The notes: a model not told the origin generated them from the letters alone. A stretch of DNA of 64,000 nt from Chitinolyticbacter albus (GCF_024437655.1 NZ_JANBVF010000022.1:48869-112868), one strand, 5' to 3'; shown: positions 27,934-39,392, counted from the stretch's first letter. Numbers and translations are program-made.

Positions 27934-28773
27934 TCAGCGGAAGTAGTTAAGCACGCCGTCGAGCCCGACGTGGTTGATGCAGTAGGGCGCCTCGGCCTGC
28001 ACCTTGGGCTTGGCGTGGCAGGCCACGCCGAAGCCGGCCTCGTGCAGCATGGGCAGATCGTTGGCTCCGTCGCCCATGGCCACCACCTGCTCGCGGCGCA
28101 GGCCCAGTTCCTCGCGGTAGCGGATCAACTCCGCCTTCTTGCGCTCGGCATCGACGATGTCGCCGTTCACTCGGCCGGTGAGCTTGCCGTTTTCGATCTC
28201 CAGCACATTGGCGATGGCGCGGGTCAAGCCGAGCCGCGACTGCAGCCGCTCGGTGAAGTAGGTAAAGCCGCCCGAGATCAGCAGCGTTTGGGCGCCAGCG
28301 GCATGAAAGCCCTTGAGCATGGCTTCGGCACCCGCCATCAGCTGCAGGCGTTCGTCGTAGACCCGGCCGAGCGCGGCTTCTTCCAGCCCGGCCAACAGTG
28401 CGACGCGGCGCGTCAGGCTGGCCTTGAAATCGAGCTCGCCACGCATGGCGGCGGCGGTGATTTCGGCCACCTGCGGCTTGATGCCGACCATGTCGGCGAT
28501 CTCGTCGATGCATTCGATGGTGATCAGCGTCGAATCCATGTCCATCACCACGAGGCCAATGTCGGCGACACCGAGGTCCTCGGGGATGAAGGCGTAATCG
28601 AGCTGGGCCGATTCGCAGAAATCGGCCACCGCCTCGTCGTTGTCGATATGCGCACCCAGCAGCTTGAATGCCTGCGGCGTGATCGCCTGGATCTCGTAGG
28701 CATCGGACAGGCGGGCGAGTTGCTTCAGATCTTGGGTGGCGACTTCGGGCGCCTGGATGACGAGTCGGTGCAT
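27934..28773 (-). CDS. serB: Phosphoserine phosphatase
   Basis: 279 residues; last step of serine biosynthesis. An N-terminal ACT-like regulatory region (1-about 75) precedes the HAD phosphatase: DMDSTL (two Asp of motif I), the LISGGFTYF motif II serine, and GDGANDLPML motif IV. ATG 28773 is chosen over 28869 because the family N-terminus starts there. A hairpin lies between it and the upstream acetyltransferase gene. Confidence 0.95.
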   Translation of the reverse strand: MHRLVIQAPEVATQDLKQLARLSDAYEIQAITPQAFKLLGAHIDNDEAVADFCESAQLDYAFIPEDLGVADIGLVVMDMDSTLITIECIDEIADMVGIKPQVAEITAAAMRGELDFKASLTRRVALLAGLEEAALGRVYDERLQLMAGAEAMLKGFHAAGAQTLLISGGFTYFTERLQSRLGLTRAIANVLEIENGKLTGRVNGDIVDAERKKAELIRYREELGLRREQVVAMGDGANDLPMLHEAGFGVACHAKPKVQAEAPYCINHVGLDGVLNYFR

Positions 28774-28810
28774 GCGTTGCGTTTGCGGCAAGAGAGGAGC
28801 CCGGATTGTA

Positions 28811-28835
28811 GCAGGCCCCGCCGGACAGGGCCTGC
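28811..28835 (-). terminator. Terminator-like hairpin upstream of serB
   Basis: GCAGGCCC / GGGCCTGC, an 8-bp perfect stem with a 9-base loop, lies between the acetyltransferase stop (28841) and serB. No T-run follows, so it could be a weak terminator or a processing stem. On the minus strand it is followed by TACAAT (28810-28805), a possible serB -10 box. Confidence 0.45.
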
Positions 28836-28840
28836 TCCCG

Positions 28841-30277
28841 CTAGTGCTGTTGGGCGGCGTAGGCCGCAAGCAGCTCGGACAGTGGGATGCCGTCTATGGT
28901 CAGCCCTTCGGTCTGGCATTGCGCCAGCCGCACGTTGGTGAGATCGCAGCCGACGAGCTCGCTTCCGGCCAGGTCACTGTGCGCGAAGTACAGTGGCCGC
29001 CGCTCGCCGAACCAGCCCTGGTTGCAGTGCTCGAAACGCACGCCGCCGATTGAGACATGGCGCAATACGCTGTTATCGAATCGCGCATTGCCGATCTCAA
29101 GCTCGCTCGCATTGCAATTGCTGATGAAAAGGCCGCGCAGATCGCTGTTCTGCGCCCGCACGCCGGCGAGATTGCTGTTGCTGAAACTGCTCCTGGCCAT
29201 ATCCACTTCGTAGAAATCGTGCTCCGCCATCTCGCTGCCACGGTGGCGGCGTGCCCGCCGCAAGTCGTCGGCCACGTCGTTGCGCTGCGGCAGGTGCTTG
29301 ACCAGGTAGTACTCGTCATCATCCATGCCGGCAATCTCATAACCATTGCGCTGATAGAACGGCAGGTTGCGCGTGCTATGGCGGGTGGTATCGAGCGTCC
29401 ACAGCGTCACCTGTGCAAACCGCGTTTCGACCAGCGCCAGCACCTTGCTGCCCAATCCCAGGCTCTGGAACGCCGGTTCGAGATAGAAGAACTCGATGCG
29501 CGCGTGCTCATGCCCGGAATGGCTGACAAGGATCACGCCCGCGAGCTCGCCATCGAGCTCGATGCGAAAGTACTGGCCGTTGCGGCTGTGGTAACGCTGC
29601 ATCGCGGGTTGGTCGTGATCGGGGATGAAGGGCGCGTGCTCGCCGAGCCAGCAGTGGGTTTCGACGTGAGCGGCACGAACCATCAACGCCGATATTGCTT
29701 CGGCGTCGTGCTCCCCGGCAGGGATCAGAGCGAGCTGCTGGGGCGCCCGGAGTAGCATGCAGCGCCCGAATACCTGGTCGTTGCGGATCACCTGGCCATG
29801 CGGCTGAAAGCCGCAGGCGTGTAGTGCTTGCTGCGATGAGATCTGGTCATGACGCACCATGGCTATCAGCGCGACCCAGCCACTGTGAGCGAACAACCAG
29901 CGGCTGGTGGCCCGTAGTGCCTCGCTAGCGTAGCCGCGACCGCGATGCTGGCGCGCTAGCGCGTAGCTGACCGCGGCGGTGTCCGGCGGGGTTTCAGGAT
30001 CGGGCCGGACATCCAGCCAGCCGATGAGTTCGCCATCATGCAGGCAGATGGCGAGCGGCAAGGCCAGTGCGGCAGGGTCGAGCCTGGCATTGTCCGTGAT
30101 GCAACGCGCGTCCAGCCAATTGCGGCATCGTTCGCGGCTTATCGCCCAGTCGGGCAGGGCGTCGGTGATCTCGGGCTGCTGGGCCAAGGTGTGCAAGACA
30201 TCGAGATCGAGCGGTGTGAAGGTGCGCACGCACAGGCGCGCGGTGTGGATGCGCAAAGGGCGCAATGAACGTTCCAT
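28841..30277 (-). CDS. Double GNAT acetyltransferase fused to a pentapeptide-repeat domain
   Basis: 478 residues in three parts. Residues 1-180 are a RimJ/RimL-type GNAT domain (IHTARLCVRTFTPLDLDVL; acetyl-CoA loop RQHRGRGYASEALRA). Residues 185-340 are a second, different GNAT domain (YLEPAFQSLGLGSKVLALVE; FYQRNGYEI). Residues 350-460 carry right-handed beta-helix pentapeptide-like repeats (FSNSNLAGVRAQNSDLRGLF, then ISNCNASELEIGNARFDNS). ATG 30277 fits the GNAT start; ATG 30325 would add 16 residues. Substrates are not predictable. Pentapeptide repeats often mediate binding or DNA mimicry, so self-protection or target recognition is conceivable (inference). Confidence 0.8.
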   Translation of the reverse strand: MERSLRPLRIHTARLCVRTFTPLDLDVLHTLAQQPEITDALPDWAISRERCRNWLDARCITDNARLDPAALALPLAICLHDGELIGWLDVRPDPETPPDTAAVSYALARQHRGRGYASEALRATSRWLFAHSGWVALIAMVRHDQISSQQALHACGFQPHGQVIRNDQVFGRCMLLRAPQQLALIPAGEHDAEAISALMVRAAHVETHCWLGEHAPFIPDHDQPAMQRYHSRNGQYFRIELDGELAGVILVSHSGHEHARIEFFYLEPAFQSLGLGSKVLALVETRFAQVTLWTLDTTRHSTRNLPFYQRNGYEIAGMDDDEYYLVKHLPQRNDVADDLRRARRHRGSEMAEHDFYEVDMARSSFSNSNLAGVRAQNSDLRGLFISNCNASELEIGNARFDNSVLRHVSIGGVRFEHCNQGWFGERRPLYFAHSDLAGSELVGCDLTNVRLAQCQTEGLTIDGIPLSELLAAYAAQQH

Positions 30278-30306
30278 GATCGGTTCCTGATCGGCATGAT
30301 GCAAAC

Positions 30307-30328
30307 GCATTGCCACGTGGGGCAATGC
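30307..30328. promoter_or_regulatory. Perfect inverted repeat upstream of the GNAT fusion gene
   Basis: GCATTGCC-ACGTGG-GGCAATGC, an 8-bp stem about 30 bp before the start codon at 30277. It could be an operator or an RNA hairpin in the 5' leader. The remaining intergenic DNA to 30489 shows no recognisable gene. Confidence 0.45.
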
Positions 30329-30489
30329 GGGTTGGGCGGGGGAGGTTGCCGATCAGTGAGGCATCAGGAATGTTCCATGGCGAGTGCGCGGGCACGATAG
30401 CGAAAACGGCGTGCGCGCGCCATTCCCCGGATTGTGCTTCTGAAGCGTCGGCGCAAAGCGGGCGTTTCCCACGGCCGGACGAGCGCAGT

Positions 30490-31254
30490 CTAGAGACGCA
30501 GCAAACCGCTTTCGACCAGCTCGTCGAGCAGGAAGGAGAAGTCGTGCGCTGCGCCGCTTTCGGGGGCGAAGGCAAAGATATCCTCGCCGGTGCCGGCGGC
30601 AGCGCCCAGCACTTCCTGTTCGCGGATGCGGGTACGCATCAGCTCGCTGCCCCAGCGCTGGCTGAGCTGGCCCAATACCTTCTCGGAGGTGACCTGGCCT
30701 GGCACATAGCGGTTGAGCAGGTAGCGCCGCGGGATACGCGGCTGGAACTTGGCGAGCCCGGCCAGCGTGCGATCGAGCAACACCGCGCCATTGAGCGCGA
30801 GAAAATCCGCCGCCACTGGCACCAGCACCAAGTCCGCCGCAAACAGCGCAGAAAACGCCAGCGGCCCCAGCATGGGGCTGCAGTCGAGCAGGATGGGCAC
30901 GTCGGTGCCGGCGAGCATCTCGGCCGTGAGGCCCAGCTTGAGCCGCCAGACATGATCGCGATGCCGCACGACTTGCGTATCGACCTTGGATAGCTCCAGA
31001 TGCGAAGGAACAAAGTCGATGCCGTGGCGGGTTTGCTGCACCAGATCCGAGATGCCACTGGTGCCCTGATAAAAGCGCAGGATGGTGTCGCCGGGCTTGG
31101 GCGTGACGCGCCACATCGCAGTCAAATGCGCCTGCGGATCGAGATCGATCACCAGCGGCGCAGCGCCATGACGAGCAAGCGCGGCTGCTAGGTTGGCGGT
31201 CACGGTGGTCTTGCCCACCCCGCCTTTTTGGTTGAATACCGCTATCGTCGTCAT
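30490..31254 (-). CDS. ParA/Soj-type ATPase
   Basis: A 254-residue MinD/ParA ATPase. The deviant Walker A is KGGVGKTT (residues 10-17), Walker A' VIDLDPQAH, and Walker B PILLDCSP. ParA proteins position plasmids, chromosomes or large protein assemblies on the nucleoid. No parB gene or parS-like repeat is visible nearby, and there is no chromosome-origin gene context (gidB, dnaA), so a cargo-positioning role is plausible. It lies 66 bp downstream of the Thr-Gly-tailed protein gene with no visible terminator between, so it may be the last gene of the protease operon. Confidence 0.88.
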   Translation of the reverse strand: MTTIAVFNQKGGVGKTTVTANLAAALARHGAAPLVIDLDPQAHLTAMWRVTPKPGDTILRFYQGTSGISDLVQQTRHGIDFVPSHLELSKVDTQVVRHRDHVWRLKLGLTAEMLAGTDVPILLDCSPMLGPLAFSALFAADLVLVPVAADFLALNGAVLLDRTLAGLAKFQPRIPRRYLLNRYVPGQVTSEKVLGQLSQRWGSELMRTRIREQEVLGAAAGTGEDIFAFAPESGAAHDFSFLLDELVESGLLRL

Positions 31255-31320
31255 CTTGAGCTGCGCGGACTCGGAGCTTGCGACCTTATTCCAAAATGCT
31301 GACGCAGGGAAGAGCGCCGC

Positions 31321-33632
<2,312 letters not shown>

Positions 33633-33647
33633 CGCCTTACCCCAGGA

Positions 33648-34871
33648 TTAAGCGGTCGCAGGCGGATTGGCCGTTGTCGGTGCGGCCTGGGCCTGCTGGC
33701 GCTGGCCCGGCAGGTAATTGGGGTCGTACGGCGTCGCATTGCCTTGTATCGATGCGATCATCGCTGGCGAGGCAAGCTTTTCCATAGGGAAGTAATCGGA
33801 CTTGAAATTCACCCGCACTTCGCCGGTGAGCTTGGCCTTCATCTCGGCCTTGGATTCGCTGGTTTCATCGACCGAGGACGAAACCGTGGTCATATGGCGC
33901 TGCTCGTTGGTATTCACTGAACCGGCAGCCCCCCAGCCAAAATGCACGCCGGCAGCCGAGACGTTCTTGTTGCGGCTCGATTGGCTGTCGTAGAGCGAGG
34001 CGCCAGCGTCGCGCTTGGCCTGATCGGAACTGCGGAAATCGAACACCACCTTGGCGTTGATCAGGCCGTCGGTGACGACGATGCGGTTGATACCCAGCAT
34101 CACCATCGATGCAAGCAGCTGCTGGCGGCTGCGTGCCATCTGCAGTCGTGCCGCCTGCACCAGCCGGCCTTCCTGCTCGGGATCGGACAGGTCGGTCACC
34201 GCCTTCGCCAGGTTCATCTCCTGGCTGACGCGCTGCAAAAAGCCTTCCTCATCCTCAGCCTGCAGCGCCAGCATCGGGTTGCCGGTTTCGCCAACGCTCG
34301 ATTCATCGAGCCCCAGCTCGCCGGGAAACTTGTCTGTCAGCCAGTCGCGCGCATTGTTGAGCGAGATATTGTCCTGCGCGAACTGATCCACTGTCTGTGC
34401 CACGGACTTGAGCATCTCGGCATAGGCATTCATCTGCTGGATCGACGTGGTCACGATGGCCTGGAACACGTTCTGGATCAGCCCGCCGACGAACTGCGGA
34501 AAATCGACCGCGCCGACGAACTTGCTGAATTGCTCGCCACCCTCGCGCATCGCGCCGGCCTCGAAATCCTTGCCGGCGAAGGTGCCGACCTTGTCCGATG
34601 CCTTGAGCTTGGCGTTGTCCACGGCATCCTGCGCATGGGACAGCACGCTCCTGCCCGGTGTCAGTTCCTCCTTGGCGAGGCCCTGCGGGTTGCTCATATA
34701 GGCTGCCACGCGGACCATGTTGCGCGCGATGTCACGCTGCTCGTCGGCCGAGAGCGCCCGAAAGCCTGGCGACTGCTGCAGCAGCTGGCGCACCTGCGGT
34801 CGCACCGCGGTCAGCGTCTCGTCGTCGAGCCAGGCTGGATCGCCTGCTGCAAGGGAAGAGGGCGGGTTCAT
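33648..34871 (-). CDS. Paralogous-family protein 2
   Basis: 407 residues. Blocks: N-terminal helix VRQLLQQSPGFRALSADEQR (27-46); DFPQFVGGLIQNVFQAIV plus SIQQMNAYAEMLKSVAQTVDQF (123-164); SRQQLLASMVMLGINRIVV plus DGLINAKVVFDF (248-279); EVRVNFKSDYFPMEKLA (351-367). Between blocks 2 and 3 lies a polar Ser/Asn/Gln-rich stretch. Pro/Ala/Gln-rich C-terminus. It is the closest of the set to paralog 3. No signal peptide. Family role unknown; the repeated gene arrangement suggests subunits of one assembly. Confidence 0.78.
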   Translation of the reverse strand: MNPPSSLAAGDPAWLDDETLTAVRPQVRQLLQQSPGFRALSADEQRDIARNMVRVAAYMSNPQGLAKEELTPGRSVLSHAQDAVDNAKLKASDKVGTFAGKDFEAGAMREGGEQFSKFVGAVDFPQFVGGLIQNVFQAIVTTSIQQMNAYAEMLKSVAQTVDQFAQDNISLNNARDWLTDKFPGELGLDESSVGETGNPMLALQAEDEEGFLQRVSQEMNLAKAVTDLSDPEQEGRLVQAARLQMARSRQQLLASMVMLGINRIVVTDGLINAKVVFDFRSSDQAKRDAGASLYDSQSSRNKNVSAAGVHFGWGAAGSVNTNEQRHMTTVSSSVDETSESKAEMKAKLTGEVRVNFKSDYFPMEKLASPAMIASIQGNATPYDPNYLPGQRQQAQAAPTTANPPATA

Positions 34872-34886
34872 GATCGCTCTGCTCGA

Positions 34887-36161
34887 TCAGGCGGCGGGGG
34901 CCGCAGGACTCGCCGGGGCGGGCGCGGCTGGGCGATTGACGATGTTCTTGACCATGCCCGGCTGCGCGTTGCCCTGGATCGCGGCGATTGCCTCGGGGTT
35001 GGCGAGCTTCTCCAATGGCAGGTAGTCACTCTTGAAGTTGACCTCGACCACGCCGGCCAGCGACGCCTTGGTGGTCAGGCTCGCGTCGATCGAGGTCTGC
35101 GAGGCGGAGGCGAGCTTGAGCACCGGTTGCGAAGTGTTCTTGTATTCGCCCTTGGAGTAGTAGCTCGAATCGCGGCTGCCGCCCTGGTAGCTACCGTCTG
35201 CGCCACGGCTGGCGCCTTGGTGCGAGCTGGCGCTTTCGCCTTCGTAGGTGCCGCTGTTGGTCGTTGCGTACTGGTCGCCATAATCAAAGCGCTGTGCGCT
35301 CTTGCGGAACTGCATGTTGTCCCGCGCCTGGAAGTCGTACATCACCTTGGCCTGGATCTTGCCGTCGGTGACCACGATGCGGTTGATCCCGAGCATGATG
35401 GTGGTGGCCAGCAGCTGTTGTCGGCTGCTGGCGAGTTGGGTGCGCGCGGCGGGTACCAGCACCGCCTCGACTGCCGCGTCGTCCAGCCGGTTTAACGGCT
35501 GCTCCAGCGGCAGCGACTGGTTCAGGCGCGTCATCGCGGTGCGCTCATCCACGCCCTCGCGTATCTGTACCCGCGGCCCGCGCGAGGCCCCGCTATCGCC
35601 GCCGAAATCCCCTCCGAAGTCGCCAGTATCCATCGTCAGCTCGAACACATCGGGAAACTGCTCGATCAGATGGTCGCGCCCCTGGTTCTGCGTGGTGTTG
35701 TCGTCGCGGAACTGGCTGAGGCTCTTCGACACATCGGCAACCAGCTTGGCATAGGCTTCCATCTGCTGGATCGAGCTGGTGACGATGGAGTGGAACACGC
35801 CGTCGATCAGGCCGGCGACGAATTCGGGAAAGTTCACTGCCTCCAGCAAGGCCCCTGCCACGGCCGCGCCTTCGCGCGCGCTCTGTGCGGTGAATACGCC
35901 TTCTTCCTCGCCGCCGCCGCTGCGGTTGGCCGTCAGGCGGCGGCCCGCTCCCTGCTCGGCCAGCGCACGAACGGTGGGCGACTGCTGCGTCGGCGCAATG
36001 CGCTCACCGCCCGGCTCGGCCAGGTAGGTACCGATCTGTACCAGGTCGTTGGCGAGCTGGCGGCGCTTGTCGCCGTCTAGCGCACCGAAGGCCTCACTGC
36101 GCTCCAGCAAGGCGCGCACTGCCTGGCGCGTGGCGTCAACGTTCTCTTGGCTGGTGGGCAT
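34887..36161 (-). CDS. Paralogous-family protein 3
   Basis: 424 residues from ATG 36161, which has AGGAG 7 bp upstream (the frame is open to 36377 but without family similarity). Blocks: VRALLERSEAFGALDGDKRR (15-34); NFPEFVAGLIDGVFHSIV plus SIQQMEAYAKLVADVSKSL (110-148); SRQQLLATTIMLGINRIVV plus DGKIQAKVMYDF (246-277); VVEVNFKSDYLPLEKLA (371-387). A Gly/Ser/Tyr-rich low-complexity segment lies between (about 300-340: YEGESASSHQGASRG, GSYQGGSRDSSYYSKG). Ends in Pro/Ala repeats. It starts the downstream half of the cluster, 112 bp after the gene at 36274-37317; that gap holds nothing recognisable. Confidence 0.78.
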   Translation of the reverse strand: MPTSQENVDATRQAVRALLERSEAFGALDGDKRRQLANDLVQIGTYLAEPGGERIAPTQQSPTVRALAEQGAGRRLTANRSGGGEEEGVFTAQSAREGAAVAGALLEAVNFPEFVAGLIDGVFHSIVTSSIQQMEAYAKLVADVSKSLSQFRDDNTTQNQGRDHLIEQFPDVFELTMDTGDFGGDFGGDSGASRGPRVQIREGVDERTAMTRLNQSLPLEQPLNRLDDAAVEAVLVPAARTQLASSRQQLLATTIMLGINRIVVTDGKIQAKVMYDFQARDNMQFRKSAQRFDYGDQYATTNSGTYEGESASSHQGASRGADGSYQGGSRDSSYYSKGEYKNTSQPVLKLASASQTSIDASLTTKASLAGVVEVNFKSDYLPLEKLANPEAIAAIQGNAQPGMVKNIVNRPAAPAPASPAAPAA

Positions 36162-36273
36162 GACTTGCTCCTGGGTTGGGGCTGGCGGGGTGTGGTGCGG
36201 CAGGAACGGGAAAGTGGTATGGGGCCTTGCTGCGGTTCCACTGTCGTCCGTCTTCAGCGATCCATGGTCTGGG

Positions 36274-37317
36274 CTATCCGTAGGCCTGTGCCTGCTCGAG
36301 GGTGTCGCGCATTTCGAACTCGATAGGCCGCACATACAGGCTGATCCGGGCCTGGGCTTTCGGCGTGACCCGCACACTCAGCACCGAGAAGTGGCCCGGC
36401 TCGTTGACGTCGTTCATGCCAAAGGCAGTCAGCCAGCGCTCCATCGCGGCAAGCTGGCGCGGTCGCTCAGCAAGGCCCAGGCGCAGCAAATCGAGAAAGC
36501 GGCTCGGCAAATCGGGCAGGGCGGAGAGCAGAATCTCGAGTTTCAGTTCGACGCCATCCTGGCCCTGGCGAAAGCCCAGCAGCACGCCGCCGTGGGGTAG
36601 CTCGAAACGCCCACCCAGGGCCACACCCACCACCCGCATCAGGCCGGGCAACTGGTGGCCGATGCCGAGCCGGTTCATCAAGGGCCCCAGCGTTGCCACG
36701 TTGAGCGCGCCACGATGCATGAAGGTGACGCGCTGGCTGCCCAGATCACGTTTGCAACCGATCGAGGTAAAGATCGGAAACAGCGAGGGCAGCTCGCTCA
36801 TGACGAGCTGGGTGAGCCGGGAGAGCTCGGGCGCCAGCGCGTTGATCTGCGAGGGCATCAGCTCGTAGTAGATCTTGGCGGCGTAGAGTCCGTCCTCGTC
36901 GAAGGCGCTGCCAAACCAGGCGCCATAAGACATCCAGCCCAGCCCGTTCATGCCGCGCCATTCCTCGCTGCGCTGATCGAACCAGCGCAAGGCCTGGTTG
37001 CCGAAGCACGGCGCGATCAGCCGGCGCATTTCGCGCGTCGCCTCGTCGCGGCGCGCCACCGGCGGTGCATTCGGACCGAGTGGCTCGATGGTGAAGCGCA
37101 GCGCATTGGGCTCGGCCTCGGAAAACGAGGGCTCGAACGGCACCGCGCCCGGGGTGAGCGCATTGTCGGCGTAGGAAATATCGTCCTCGGGCAGGCTGAA
37201 GCTGCGATCGATCAAGCCTTGGACATAGGCCAGCGGGCTTTTCACCCCGAGCGCGCTCGACGCCTGGGACAGCGAATGCTTCACATAGTCGGCCATCGGC
37301 CGCTTGGCGGTGGGCAT
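36274..37317 (-). CDS. Uncharacterised alpha-beta protein, possibly ABBA-fold
   Basis: 347 residues; ATG 37317 has AGGAG 9 bp upstream. From residue about 70 the sequence alternates pairs of beta strands with helices: SYGAWFGSAF ... YAAKIYYELMP, FTSIGCKRDL ... RVTFMHRG, GGVLLGFRQG ... VELKLEIL, and finally FSVLSVRVTPKAQARISLYVRP. This resembles the alpha-beta-beta-alpha repeat of aromatic prenyltransferases, and the last strand looks like their terminal KxYxxP-type motif. The similarity is structural pattern only; I would not call it an enzyme. No signal peptide. It is located mid-cluster, so it is probably a component of the protease system. Confidence 0.65.
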   Translation of the reverse strand: MPTAKRPMADYVKHSLSQASSALGVKSPLAYVQGLIDRSFSLPEDDISYADNALTPGAVPFEPSFSEAEPNALRFTIEPLGPNAPPVARRDEATREMRRLIAPCFGNQALRWFDQRSEEWRGMNGLGWMSYGAWFGSAFDEDGLYAAKIYYELMPSQINALAPELSRLTQLVMSELPSLFPIFTSIGCKRDLGSQRVTFMHRGALNVATLGPLMNRLGIGHQLPGLMRVVGVALGGRFELPHGGVLLGFRQGQDGVELKLEILLSALPDLPSRFLDLLRLGLAERPRQLAAMERWLTAFGMNDVNEPGHFSVLSVRVTPKAQARISLYVRPIEFEMRDTLEQAQAYG

Positions 37318-37371
37318 GGCAAGTACTCCTGGTTGACCGTGGACGATCAAAGTCCGCCGCGGTCTGGGCCT

Positions 37372-39366
37372 TTAGAAGCTCGGCAGGCTGATGCCCACAC
37401 TGTCGAGCACGTCGCGCGCCGCTTGCGGCATCTCGATTGGCTTGCTGGTGATCACCGGCGACTCGATCGATTGCGAGTACTGCTCGATGCTCTGATCCTG
37501 CACGCCGCCCACTGCCAGCCATTGCTCGCAGGCGTTGACGAGATCCCAGTCGCTCGGATCGACCAGCGGCCGGTCGCTGGCAAGTGCGCGCAGCTGCGGG
37601 TTGGTCAGCGCGTCGATCGAGATCACGTCCATGCCGAAACGGCCCTGCATGCGCTGATGGTTCTTGGCCAGCCAGCGCACGATGATGGCGCCGGCATTGG
37701 CCTGCACCCGGTAGCGATAGGTATTGCGCGGCCCGCCCAGGTAGTTGGCGTTCACCTGATCGATCACCTGCCACATGTCGCGTGCACCGAAGGCGCCGCG
37801 CACTTCCGGATCGGACAGCACGTCGCGGAATTCCAGGATGCTCTGCTGCAGCTCGGTAGCGGCGAAGTAGGCGATGCCGTAGCCATGCAGCGACAGGTTG
37901 GCCGCCAGATCGCGCGCGGCCTTGCGCACCTGCTCTTGCGACACCGCCATCGGCACGTTCTGCCGCAGCAGTTTTTCCACCGAGATCTGGCGCGCGAAAT
38001 TGGACACCGACGAGACAAAGCGCAGCCACAGCTCGTTGAACTCGCGGTTGGGCATGTTGCCGTTGGGGTCGCCCCCGGGCGCGCCGAAGGCCCGCATGTA
38101 CAGATCGCGCCGCTCGGCCTCGGTGATGCGCTCGCCCGCGCTCTTGTAGTAGCGGAACAGGTAGTCGCCGGCCTTGCCACGACCCAGCGGCAACAGGCCC
38201 TGGCGGAACAGCTCGACGATGCGTTCGACCACCTGGAACATGCGCGCTTCCTCCAGCATGAAGCTGAAGTAGATCGCCTGCACCGCGTGCAGGTTTTCCT
38301 GCACGATTTCCACGTCCACCGATTCCTCGAGATCGGGCAGCGCGATTTCCAGCGACGACGGCGGCCCGCCCGCCAGCACCCCGGTCAGCGCGTCGAACGC
38401 GGCCTCGATGCGGCTAGCCAGCCACGGATCGTTGGCGGTGATGCGATCGGCGGCGAGCTTGCGCACCACGCCGGCCACGCTGCGGGCCGATAGTGCGGCC
38501 ACCTCGTCGTAGCGGCTCGGCACGGTGTCACTATTGTCGAGGATCTCGCCGGTCTCCTCGTCGCGACGATCGCTGATCGACTGGTCCGGCCGGATGCAGC
38601 CGACGGTGGCTTCGTTCACCAGTTGCTGGCGCAGCTGGCTGTCCAGACTCACCACGTGCTGGGTGGAGAGGCGGCGGAACACCGCCTCAAAGAGGGCGGA
38701 GTTCTCGCGGTATTCGCCTTGCGCCTGCGTCACCTTGGCGCGAAAGCCGGGGCGATCCGGCTCGGTGTAGTTGTCGAGCAGCAACAGGCCGCACACGCCG
38801 GCGATTTCCTGCTCACCGGTATCGAGCCCCTCGCCGTCACCCGGCAGACCCAGTTGCGAGCCGACGAGGCCGTGCTTATGCAGGTAGACCGGGTTGTAGC
38901 TCTCGAGCCGGCTCACGTCGCGTTGGTGCAGCGTGGCGACCACGTTGCGATAGAAGGGATCGAGCACCACGTCGTTGTTGAGCAGGCGGGTCAGCCGCGC
39001 GCGCTCGCGCTGCTGCGCCGCGGTGAGCCCGCCGCTCTTTTCCTTGGTGTCATCGAGCGTATTGAGCCGTTGCAATACCTCAGCGAGCTCCAGCCGCTTG
39101 CGATGGTCGCGCTCGCTCAGGTCTACCAGCAGGATGCGTGTCATGGATTTACCTCCAAAGGGATCGTTTTCCTTCCGGAGGTTGCTGCCTCCGCTTGCCG
39201 TGTTGCGGTTTCCGGTCGCCGGCGCCTTGCTTGCCGCCGACTTGATTCCGGCTTTGCTGGCCGCGGCCTTGGGGGCCGGGCTGGTCTTGCTACCCGCCAC
39301 GGTGGCGGGCTCGGTCTTCGCTTCTTCCTTGGCGGGCGCCGGTGCCGGTGTTTTCTGTTCTGCCAT
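37372..39366 (-). CDS. Large uncharacterised helical protein with basic Ala/Lys/Pro N-terminus
   Basis: 664 residues. Residues 1-60 are Lys/Ala/Pro-rich, like histone H1 tails (APAKEEAKTEPATVAGSKT). The remainder is mostly helical, with no motif I can assign (TRILLVDLSERDHRKRLELA opens the globular part). There are two credible starts: 39366 with GGAG 5 bp upstream, and an internal ATG at 39144 with a perfect GGAGGT 6 bp upstream, which would skip the basic tail. Two isoforms are possible. It lies 26 bp after the subtilisin gene. No signal peptide or membrane span. Confidence 0.75.
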   Translation of the reverse strand: MAEQKTPAPAPAKEEAKTEPATVAGSKTSPAPKAAASKAGIKSAASKAPATGNRNTASGGSNLRKENDPFGGKSMTRILLVDLSERDHRKRLELAEVLQRLNTLDDTKEKSGGLTAAQQRERARLTRLLNNDVVLDPFYRNVVATLHQRDVSRLESYNPVYLHKHGLVGSQLGLPGDGEGLDTGEQEIAGVCGLLLLDNYTEPDRPGFRAKVTQAQGEYRENSALFEAVFRRLSTQHVVSLDSQLRQQLVNEATVGCIRPDQSISDRRDEETGEILDNSDTVPSRYDEVAALSARSVAGVVRKLAADRITANDPWLASRIEAAFDALTGVLAGGPPSSLEIALPDLEESVDVEIVQENLHAVQAIYFSFMLEEARMFQVVERIVELFRQGLLPLGRGKAGDYLFRYYKSAGERITEAERRDLYMRAFGAPGGDPNGNMPNREFNELWLRFVSSVSNFARQISVEKLLRQNVPMAVSQEQVRKAARDLAANLSLHGYGIAYFAATELQQSILEFRDVLSDPEVRGAFGARDMWQVIDQVNANYLGGPRNTYRYRVQANAGAIIVRWLAKNHQRMQGRFGMDVISIDALTNPQLRALASDRPLVDPSDWDLVNACEQWLAVGGVQDQSIEQYSQSIESPVITSKPIEMPQAARDVLDSVGISLPSF

Positions 39367-39392
39367 GTTCGCTCCTTGCGGCCTGACGCCGT

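Noticed and set aside
34887..36377. Longer version of paralog 3 starting at 36377
   Set aside because: The extra 72 residues have no similarity to the family, and AGGAG is placed for ATG 36161.
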